Under the pieces are notes generated by a model. The model was given only the letters and a program-made list of their open reading frames with translations. It had not been told where the DNA came from and did not search any database. The position numbers were made by a program, and so were the translations under genes. A DNA stretch of 64,000 bases from Bradysia coprophila (taxonomy: Eukaryota > Arthropoda > Insecta > Diptera > Sciaridae). Positions 24,085 to 32,813 of this stretch are shown here, in pieces; within the stretch, counting starts at the first letter, position 1; every line of letters starts with the position of its first letter. The stretch spans positions 15,170,924-15,234,923 of the forward strand of contig NC_050738.1 in assembly GCF_014529535.1 (NCBI RefSeq), read 5' to 3'.

Positions 24085-25356
24085 TTAATTAACATTTTCC
24101 AAGTCGATCAAATCATCGATTTTTTGCCTTCTTCTGATCACTTTCACATCATCATCGACGAAAAGAACTTCTGGCAATAGTAATCTGGAATTGTAGTTCG
24201 AGGACATTGACGAACCATAAGCCCCGACATCATGAAAAACGATGTAGTCTCCAACATATACTTTAGGCAATAATCTCGTTTCCACATATCCGTCTTTGTT
24301 TTGTGTAAACACGTCCCCAGATTCACACAAATGACCAGCAATAACAACTTCCTCCAGTTCACGTTTTGTTACATCACCCAATATGGTAATGTGATGATAG
24401 CTTCCGTAAATAGCTGGACGGAGTAAGTCGTTAAATCCCGCATTTATAAGCGCATATCGTTTCGAGCCCATTGTCTTTACTGCATGCACTTTAGTAACAA
24501 GAATCCCACTTTCGGCGACTAGAAAACGACCCGGTTCCACTTCTAATGTTATTGAATGTCCGAAATGATTTTCGATTTTCTTTCTTGCTGCATCCCACAA
24601 ATCAAAATAGTTAGTACCCGATCCATCAACGTTGGCAACATCGACATCCGGTTCATCTTCAAGGTATGATATTGGAATGCCTCCACCTGCTGAAATCGCT
24701 TTAATGTCATGATTACATTCAATTACGCACTGAACCATGGCACTGCAAGCATTTTCTAATTTATTCGAAAACGATCCCGAGCCTAAGTGCATATGAAATC
24801 CTACTAAATTTAAGCGAAAATCTTTAACCACAGACAACGCTTCGGCTAAATCTTCAAACCAAATTCCATGTTTGCTATTTTCGCCTCCCGTGTTTGTCTT
24901 CTTACTATGTCCATAACCAAATCCCGGGTTTATCCGAATCCACACGGGATGACCGTACGCTTTCCTCCTACCCAGTTCTTTTAACATTTCAATTGATCCA
25001 GCATTTATTGGAATTTTCAAATCTAATGCACGGTCACAGGTTTCATCGTCGATTATATCAGCAGTAAAAACAATTTCATTATCATGAGTTCCAGGTTGAT
25101 AACCAGCAAACAAGGAACGTTCAATTTCCCCTAGTGATACCGAGTCCACTTTCGTACCCAAAGATTTCATATACTTAAGTATGTTAACGTTGGAACATGC
25201 CTTCTGGGCGTATCGTATAACATCAAATTTACGGAGCTGATCCACTTTGGACTTTATAAGATCTGCATCGTATGCCCAAAATGGTGAATTTAGTTTTTCT
25301 GACAACTCGATAAGTTTTTCGTCAGTAATCACTTTCGACCGTGGAAATTTGGACAT
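24085..25356 (-). CDS. lysA: Diaminopimelate decarboxylase, bacterial type (horizontally acquired)
   Basis: An intronless frame of 423 aa (E. coli LysA is 420). It decarboxylates meso-2,6-diaminopimelate to L-lysine using PLP. Motifs in order: YDADLI near 29-34; the PLP Schiff-base Lys at 52 in RYAQKACSN; KVDSVSLGEIERSL-AG; IVFTADIID; NAGS; then PGFGYGHSKKTNTGGENSKHG; GFHMHLGSGSF; the PLP-phosphate AISAGGGI loop; LEVEPGRFLVAESG; INAGFNDLLRPAIYGSYHH; the partner-subunit catalytic Cys at about 343 in CESGDVF; and GAYG-SMSSNYNSR-LLPEV. The TNTGGENSKHG block is typical of gammaproteobacterial LysA, not of ornithine decarboxylase. The start is the ATG at 25356; the frame continues 15 bp upstream only to a GTG. 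Codons are AT-ending like the host genes. No signal peptide is evident, so it is probably cytosolic. It is flanked by intron-bearing insect genes and is divergent from cystinosin. Function in the host is inferred. Confidence 0.96.
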   Translation of the reverse strand: MSKFPRSKVITDEKLIELSEKLNSPFWAYDADLIKSKVDQLRKFDVIRYAQKACSNVNILKYMKSLGTKVDSVSLGEIERSLFAGYQPGTHDNEIVFTADIIDDETCDRALDLKIPINAGSIEMLKELGRRKAYGHPVWIRINPGFGYGHSKKTNTGGENSKHGIWFEDLAEALSVVKDFRLNLVGFHMHLGSGSFSNKLENACSAMVQCVIECNHDIKAISAGGGIPISYLEDEPDVDVANVDGSGTNYFDLWDAARKKIENHFGHSITLEVEPGRFLVAESGILVTKVHAVKTMGSKRYALINAGFNDLLRPAIYGSYHHITILGDVTKRELEEVVIAGHLCESGDVFTQNKDGYVETRLLPKVYVGDYIVFHDVGAYGSSMSSNYNSRLLLPEVLFVDDDVKVIRRRQKIDDLIDLENVN

Positions 25357-25460
25357 CTTCGCTGATAGCACGACTTACGTGAACTGAATTTATCTCTTCA
25401 ATATTTCGGAAACAATGGTGATAACTACAATACAGATACGACATGTTTATGAGCTCATAC

Positions 25461-25467
25461 TTTATAT
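25461..25467 (-). promoter_or_regulatory. Candidate TATA box for lysA
   Basis: The minus strand reads AAAATATAAAG, about 105 bp upstream of the lysA ATG, leaving room for a normal insect transcription start and short 5' UTR. No Shine-Dalgarno-like sequence is seen directly before the ATG (AGCGAAGATG). Position and sequence fit, but such AT-rich matches are common by chance. Confidence 0.35.
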
Positions 25468-25714
25468 TTTCAGATGGAAGCTCGTGCAGCTTTTAATTGA
25501 CTGAGTTGTGATACATAAGGCTCGAAATTATATATTTTTACTCAACGACGAGAGTTAAAGTTACATTTTTACTCGGGCTAGTCTAGGATAATTAAACTTC
25601 GCACGAGAGAAGCAGCATATTCCATCATTTTACATCTTACGTTTACAAGTGGTTGTAATTTTTGTGAGTCTCTACTATGTCTATTAGATTTACAAATGAA
25701 AGGTTAAATGCCGA

Positions 25715-25895
25715 AACAGGACTTGCCAATTAGCGACTTATAAGAAAAATGAAATTTCATTTCTGTTTCAAAAAGTTTTTTTCTCGATAGTTCAATACAA
25801 AAAGCATCGTCAGCCTGTTCGGAACGGAGCTACATGAAATTTCATTTTTCTAATAATTCGCTAATGTAACACGTCCCGTTTATGCGTTGGTAGAT
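25715..25895. repeat. Imperfect inverted repeat upstream of lysA
   Basis: Left arm ATTAGCGACTTATAAGAAAA plus ATGAAATTTCAT pairs with the right arm's ATGAAATTTCATTTTTCTAA plus TAATTCGCTAATG. The outer sequence GGACTTGCC / GGGACGTG is only partly paired. It looks like a degraded MITE. The rest of 25357-27059 holds no gene I can see, but must contain the divergent lysA and cystinosin promoters. Confidence 0.6.
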
Positions 25896-27059
25896 TATGT
25901 ATTTTTACTGAATCGAAGTTCGCTGTTGTCTCATCGGAAATGCTGTTCAAACGCATGGGTGTATGGCTGATTTTTCGATCAAAATGTTTGTTCGCGTAAA
26001 ACCCTCACAGAATCATACAAATGCAACGAGTGATCAAGATCATGTGTTCATTTTAGCATCAAACTTTATGATGTTTACAACGTACTCTTAAGGTTTCCAT
26101 TTAAAAGTTTTAAGGCATTCTAGGCTTGAATTGCAAGTAGTTCTAGTGTAAAATTATTGTGAATTATTTTCCTTTATTTTAACAATATCATTGTCTTACA
26201 TGGTAACTATAATTGGAAAGAGTTTTGCGTTTTATTTATACGGCCCCAAACAGTTATATCTATAACGTAGTTCATTCGCAATGATTGAATCGATTGAATA
26301 CCATTTTAATGAGCAATTGTTAATTTGTACAGGTGATTAGTTTTATCTCCTGATTAAAGCATTAATTTAATATCAATTTCAGTTCGATTCGGGTTGTGAA
26401 GTACTGCTGACACGAGTGAGTTATTGACTTCTAATTTGCAACTTTTACTTCACAAAGGTTAAAGAACGGGTCGTTAGAGTCGAATATAGCGTAAACGTGA
26501 ACTGTAATTTCAATGGATTTAACTTGTTGCCTGACTAACGAAATATCAAACCAAAATAGATCGAGGATCGAGATATTTCAAATTTTTCTTAGATTCTTTT
26601 GAATTCGAATCGTTAGTAGATGAGATAAAATTCCAAGAAGGTCATATAGAAGGTCCTATGGAACAGATCTATGCTTCTCAAAATTTGATTTTGTTAGTAA
26701 TGCATGAACCAGATTCAATTCAATTTTTGGAAAAACGATAAATCCCACAGGAGGCTCGAACGAACGAACCTCTCATTGACATATTTTTTGTTTGTACTTT
26801 TCTCATTTTCTTTCTTTTACTTTTAAAGTAAGAAATGTATCGGGATAATTTCTACTGTTGAAAACGTCTAACCTATTTTCTACTACCCGCATTATCTTTG
26901 ATATGGTCATTTCAAGTGATGTCTGCGTACAATCAAAACATAAATTTTGATAATAAATCATTAGTGATTGCAACTAATTAAATTGCCTTGTTAAGAGATT
27001 TTCATCAAACGGTTCTCATACTTCTAGCAGATTGATAAATAATTAATTCGAAAGAGAAA

Positions 27060-28657
27060 ATGGCCATACTACCGCGGATAGCCATGACCTTCCTCATGGG
27101 TAAATTATTTAAGATCTTTTCCACTCTTACCTTTAAAACTGTTCTTCTTAAAAGTCCTAAGCGCAGAAGTTCACAGTCAGGAGTTACTCCTGTCTATGAC
27201 ACCGCAAGACATGACAGTATTAGTCGACGAAGTGCGGTACGTTGATATTAAAGTTGGGTGAGTTGATCGTTGGCTTAAATATATTTTACCGTTAAAATTG
27301 TTAAAAACCCAACGTCCTTAGGAATGGTGTAGTCAACCAGAATGCAACCATAATATTTGAAAGAGAGCATCCTCATCTGATTGACGTCGTTCCATCGTTT
27401 ATTGAAATCTATTCAGACGGACCGAGAGAATTTATGATAACAGTGCTGGGAAAGAGCCCTGGACATTCGCTGGTCACAACGAACATCACCGAGAATACGG
27501 TCATAAAGTAATTAATTCCACTGGGAAGTTTCAACCAATTCAATATCCAAATGATTTTCAATTTTCTTTTCCAGTGAAAGTGATTTATTCTTGAGAGTAA
27601 CGATAGCCGTCTCCAGTCCACTGATTGTGATATCTGAAGTTGTTGGCTGGATATATTTTGCAGCTTGGTCAGTGTCGTTTTATCCTCAAATTTATATTAA
27701 TTTCAGCCGAAGAAGTGTGGTCGGTTATAGTTTCGATTATGCATCGCTGAACATTGTTGGATTTGTTATGTACTCCGCGTTCAATTGTGGCCTGTTCTGG
27801 AATAAATACATTCAGGTCTACAATTCTAAGTTGCTGCCAGTCGAACATTAATTAAACTCTTGACTTAGGCTGAATATTTCCAACGATTTCCCCAAGGCTT
27901 AAATCCTGTGTTGATAAACGATGTGGTGTTTGCGTTGCATGCTGTTGTTGCAACGATCGTCATTATTATTCAGTGCTGTGTTTACGAACGAGGCGAACAG
28001 CGAGTATCGATTTTGGCAAGAATTATATTGGGGGTTTATGGAATTTGTACGATTGTAATGGCTATACTGGGCGGTGTGAATGTGGTTCATTGGTTGGATT
28101 TCCTCTACTACTGCAGCTACGTAAAGTTGAGCATAACTATCATGAAGTATATTCCTCAGGTCAGTGTTTAGCACGTGGGATTGTGGATCCTTTTTCTTAT
28201 AATAAAATCATCTTCTTTCTGTAGGCTGTACTGAACTATCGACGAAAAAGTACCGTAGGTTGGAGCATAGAAAATATTCTCCTCGATTTTACCGGTGGAA
28301 TGCTAAGTATGCTACAGATGTTACTAAACGGATACAATTACGGTATGACTGGAAGCATGGAAGACTGTAACAGTGCATCTGTTGTTAACGAAAGAAAAAT
28401 CTATTTTTTAGATGACTGGGTGTCCATATTCGGTGATCCCACAAAATTCGGTCTGGGCCTATTTTCGGTGTGTTTCGATATTTTATTTATGGTTCAACAT
28501 TATGGTCTTTACAGGTCAGTATAGAAAATGAAGAATTCTTCGAAGTTCTCCCGTGAAGCGGCCCATTAAAATTTTTCATTTCTCTTTCAGACACAGCAGA
28601 AAAACAGTAAAAAAAGATGAGAATGTGATTGAAAGTGATAATAAAGTTGAAGAATAA
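27060..28657 (+). CDS. CTNS: Cystinosin, lysosomal cystine/H+ exporter
   Basis: Eight exons (27060-27099, 27167-27257, 27322-27507, 27575-27815, 27869-28159, 28225-28342, 28412-28514, 28591-28657) give 378 aa (human 367). It exports cystine from lysosomes. The N-terminus is hydrophobic (signal peptide-like) and followed by a luminal domain with N-x-T/S sites. Seven membrane segments follow, with two PQ loops: [16 protein letters not shown] (PQ at about 143-144) and [19 protein letters not shown] (about 282-283). [26 protein letters not shown] and [11 protein letters not shown] are family blocks. The C-terminal GYDQL lysosomal signal of the human protein is absent, so sorting presumably uses another motif. 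The gene converges with mars, 150 bp between stops. Confidence 0.95.
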
Positions 28658-28808
28658 AAGAGTGATCCTCGACAGTTTGTGAAGGGCTCATTACTTGTAT
28701 TTGTTTCAGTTCCTCATTCGTTGTCTTTCCATTGAATACGCAACACATTTTTATAATCACAAAATTTAATCGCTCAATCAACGGCAAATAAAAAATTGAA
28801 TCAAAAAA

Positions 28809-30982
28809 TTAGTTCTCAACATTACTGAATAGTCTGCGAGAAGATCGTCTATCTGCTGATGTAGCTGGGGCTGTTGAAACTTTTCGATTGTTCGGGGTCA
28901 GGAATGCTGAAACACCATCGGTTGTCATACCTTTCTTTTCCGATGGCACACCACTCGTGCTGGCCCTACGCTTAATCACTTTGGGGTTCGGTGTAGCTGC
29001 GACCCGCAACGAACGCGACGCAGTCGGTGATTCGATGAACGAGAAAGCCACACTTTTAGTGCTACGCTTTACTCCGGGAGTTTTCACTTTTATGATACTT
29101 CGCGGTGTTTTGATGGTCGACAGCGAAAGTCTCTGCAAGATCAATGTATCGTCATTTGACTGTAAGATTTAACATTTGGAAGAGAACTTACCGCTGGTGT
29201 TTGACGTAGTGTCATCGAAAAACCGTTGCCGCCATCTGTGTTACTGTAAGAAAAAAACTTCTGTTAACAACGAGTCCAACATTCGATCATAGGCTAGTGC
29301 ACTAGTGCTTCAATTTACCTTGAACTTGTAGCAGTCGCAGCTATTTTGCTCTCCTTCATTTTGAGTCTGGCTTCTTCAATCATTTTTTGTATTCCACTGG
29401 ACGCAGCCCCACCTTTCTTCGCTGCTTTCCTATTTCTTGTTTGTTTAATAACCTTTACTGGCAAGAGATCCGCTTCGACCCAGTCATTTTCTTGTAAAGT
29501 CATTAGCTTTTGAAACCGTAGACCGCAGTTCTCAACTTGAATGTACACCATACTCCAAAAACCTTCAAGATCCTTAGGAAGTACCGGTGGTTGACTGGTT
29601 CCTTTCTCGCATTCGTCACACAATCCCAAAAATTGATTGAATTTTTTGGTGATCAACAACCGAGTTTGCCCAATAGCGACATCAATTTGGTCCACATAGA
29701 CCGAATCAACGTGATCGTTTTCAGCCTTGTATTTAGTCCAATACTCAACCTTCTGCATGAGACTATTGGTTTCGCTGTTCACTTGTTCGCGGAAATAGTC
29801 CGCAGCCGCACGATTCCGACGAACCGCTGGAGAATCGTGCTTGGACTGACTTAATTCTAGCTTGTAAAACGATTCGCGAACTCTAACCTCTTTGTGTGCG
29901 CTTCCTTTTCCGCGTGAAATCGTCACAAACGGACTGACATATGTAAACGATGTACTCAATACGGACTTCGGTGTAGATTTGACTGATGATGTTTCTCCTT
30001 CAGGAATATTTTCTGACTTAACAGACTTCGGAGTCGATTTGATTGTTGGTCTTCTTCCTTCAGTCACATTTTCCGATTTAACAGACTTCGGCGTCGATTT
30101 GATTGACGGTCTTCTTCCGCCAGTAACATTTTCCGATTTAACGATTGCTAACAAATTGGATACTTCCATTGACGTTGGTTCCGAAGCTCCGTTATTGTCA
30201 ACCGAATTCAGCATCTCAAAGGTAGTGTTTAACACAGAAGTGTTTTCTGGAACGGTGAGCATGTCAACATCACCAGCTGAAGGTCGAGCAGGTTGATTTT
30301 CACTATCATTTATTTCTGACGTTCCGTTGTCTTCGGTCGAATTTTCCATCTCAAAAGTGGTGTTCAACTGAGGGGTGACATTTGGAACGTTCAGCACATT
30401 ACCACCTGTGGCTGGAGTTGCGATAGAATGAACGTTATGAACTGAGTCTGCGTTTTCAACGACAGTGGCTGTAGCTTCAGAAGTTTCAAAAGTGCTGTTC
30501 AACGCTGACGTATCGTCTGGAATGGCTAGCAATCCGGCATTGTCAGTATGATTGTCTGTACGAATAACTTCTGTTTCTGTGATAAGTCCTCGCTCACGTC
30601 TGGAAACGTTATTGTCAGATGTTACAGCTTCATTTTGCACTTGAACCGACAAATTTTGACCAGCGTTTGTGGTATTAAGTCGCTTTCTGCGCTGCTTATT
30701 CAATTCGGCGTAATTTGTTTTATCCAAAAAGACGCCCCGTTTCACTACCGTAACGAACGGTTTCTTCTTCTTTTGTTCTTCTTCTTTCTTCTTTTCGTCT
30801 CTCTCAAGACGCCACAACTTCATTCGTTCCAACCGGGATAGTTTGACCGGTACCTCTTCTGGCTCCATTTCGCGGTGTGCATCTTGATTAGCTGCTCTAT
30901 TATTAGCTCTTGCTCTGGAAGAGATTTGTCGATGTTTTCCAATTGTTTGGCCGTTGACCTTATGTAATTTACGTCGGTCCAT
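28809..30982 (-). CDS. mars: mars / HURP (DLGAP5-like) mitotic microtubule-associated protein
   Basis: Three minus-strand coding exons (30982-29319, 29243-29192, 29159-28809) give 688 aa. The N-terminus is basic with a coiled segment (RLERMKLWRLERDEKKKEEE) and FVTVVKRGVF, as in HURP. A GKAP/SAPAP domain lies at about 384-520 (AVRRNRAAADYFREQVN, YWTKY, DQIDVAIGQTRLLITKKFNQF, DLEGFWSMVYIQVE). The family binds microtubules near chromatin and stabilises spindle fibres. The middle holds three ~20-residue tandem repeats ending KSTPKSV and several LN-TFE motifs. The C-terminus is rich in Ser/Thr-Pro and basic residues, suggesting Cdk regulation. The ATG at 30982 follows a CAG acceptor, so a 5' UTR intron is likely; the 42 codons upstream in frame read as intron and leader. 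Confidence 0.9.
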
Positions 30983-31343
30983 TCTGTGAAAGAAACAAAC
31001 AATTTTTTTTAGTAAAGTCCGAATGGCTGTAACGATGGAATTGTTCTTTTGTTTTAGAAGCGAAAAATCAATTGAGCGGTGAAACACACTGCGAACGTAC
31101 GTCATCAATGCCTAACCTCAGAAAATGCGTCGCATCGTATTGTTATCAAAATCACAAAAGGACTCAGCATCTTTTGTTTTGTAAAAAAAAAATTTAATCG
31201 AAAAAATGGTTCAATCAAACTCACCTTTTTGTAGTGTAATTAATCGACGCAATGAAAACTTAACTAGCGCAACAAAATATTTACTCGGTATAGTTGTTTA
31301 ACGATAACAAAACAAAATATAGAAAATTAAAATAAAAAGTTTT

Positions 31344-31550
31344 TCACTTGAAGCGTCTGTTATAATCAACGGAATTCAAATTAATGACATTTTGCACGGG
31401 CAACTCAGATAGTTTGTGGAGATGACGCGTGCGGCGCGTGAGGGTAACACTCTTTCCATAATAATGCATTGTAGTGACATCTGTATGTGGACACATATAT
31501 TCTGTTAGAATGGTCGATACAGCCAAGGTAATGGGCGGAGGTAATGCCAT
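31344..31550 (-). CDS. Possible small protein of 68 aa, unrecognised
   Basis: An ATG-initiated minus-strand frame between mars and the ZAD gene. It begins MALPPPITL, contains EYMCPHTDVTTMHYYGKS, a basic RRTRHLHK stretch, and ends YNRRFK. The composition is more protein-like than surrounding frames (few low-complexity runs), but I recognise no family and see no poly(A) signal. It could be a small gene, an exon of an unseen gene, or chance. Confidence 0.3.
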   Translation of the reverse strand: MALPPPITLAVSTILTEYMCPHTDVTTMHYYGKSVTLTRRTRHLHKLSELPVQNVINLNSVDYNRRFK

Positions 31551-32021
31551 ATTATAACTGAATCAGATGTGCAGCGCTATAAACGCCATCTCTCACTTTC
31601 TTTAAAATCACAAAATTGCTTAGAAACCTGGGCCATCTGTTTTTTTATAGGCACAACGTTTTGTGAAACAAAAATATTTCGATATTGGCAAAGATTCTAT
31701 TGAAGTCGTAAAATCTACAATACTGGCTGCACTGCCACTCGAATTTACCGAAACTTGGGGTATGTGTGTGGTTTGTATACTTTTAACAACGCAGGCGAGA
31801 AAATAGTCATTTTCGCACCTCAGCTGAAGCTTCAACAGCCTTGGTTTTTGTTTTCTCAAGTGACAAAACTGTTATAACTGTTTTCACTAGGTCGACTGGG
31901 TCAACAAATAAATATTGGGCTATGTTCACAAAAGTGAATTGACACTTGAGGAGTAAGATGGCAACCCTATTAGCAAAGATTAGCAACTTGTGATCTTTAT
32001 TTTTTCCATAGAGATGCTGAT

Positions 32022-32218
32022 AGAACGACTGGGTCGTTTCGACGGTTAATATACGACGGACAATATATTGAATTCTATCTCAAAAAACCAGCTGTAATTC
32101 GACCAGAGAAATTATAACAGATGGCACTGCTCCCAGTGAGGAGACAGCAACGCCATCTGTTATCACTTCTCTGCATTCGACATCTGTTCGATCTGTCGAA
32201 ACGACGTCCCAGTCGTCA
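32022..32218. mobile_element. Fold-back MITE, ~197 bp
   Basis: The left end ACGACTGGGTCGTTTCGAC pairs with the right end GTCGAAACGACGTCCCAGTCGT-type complement. Inside, ATAACAGATGGC and GCCATCTGTTAT also pair. There is no ORF. The remaining 30983-32813 sequence has no gene except the doubtful 68-codon frame. Confidence 0.75.
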
Positions 32219-32813
32219 TATTAGCTCTCTGGATTTTTCATAGAATGGTGAGGCCCCCTACAATGCTCCATTCTACTCTAAAATGCCTACAATATTCCAC
32301 CTATCATAGTCTCCGAACTCGAGTAGTTGTATTGAAATCGTAAGTGAATTTTCACTTTAATTCATTAGGTATAATTACGAGCCCGTTGTTTACAACGCTG
32401 ATACTCAGTATAGCACAGTAAGTCTTTATTTCCACTTACAAAAAAGCACTCAGTTTTCTCTCCGTTTACTCTTTACGTTGAAGTTAATTGCGACTTGTCA
32501 ACTTTCGGCACCCTGGACTTAACTTAAATCGTCGAGGAATGCCTCCAAATAAATTTCTAAAAATCTAGAATTTCGTTTTGGATTTTTAGAATTTATTGCG
32601 ATTGTGTTAACTTTCGGAACTTTTTCAATTCAATAAATGTCCGCCAGGAGGAGTTCACTGCCATCTGCACTGTACAGTACTGTCACATGATAATGTCAAT
32701 TATGGCAATTATGTCAAAATCCAACAAAAACAAAAAAAATAAATAAAACGACAGGATGCTTCTGGTGTTCGCACAATTTAAATGACTGAATCTCTGAATA
32801 AATCAGACAAAAT

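Noticed and set aside
24144-24362. 72-codon minus-strand ORF inside lysA
   Set aside because: It is an alternative frame of the lysA coding sequence.
24085-25371. lysA as ornithine decarboxylase, the usual animal member of this fold
   Set aside because: The TNTGGENSKHG, EPGRFLVAESG and SMSSNYNSR blocks are those of diaminopimelate decarboxylase, and the typical animal ODC signatures are absent.
25357-25371. GTG start 15 bp upstream of the lysA ATG
   Set aside because: The host is eukaryotic; the first in-frame ATG at 25356 gives a length equal to bacterial LysA.
27060-27245. 61-codon ORF starting at the CTNS ATG as a separate gene
   Set aside because: It is the first CTNS exon read into its intron; splicing at 27100/27166 gives the continuous luminal domain.
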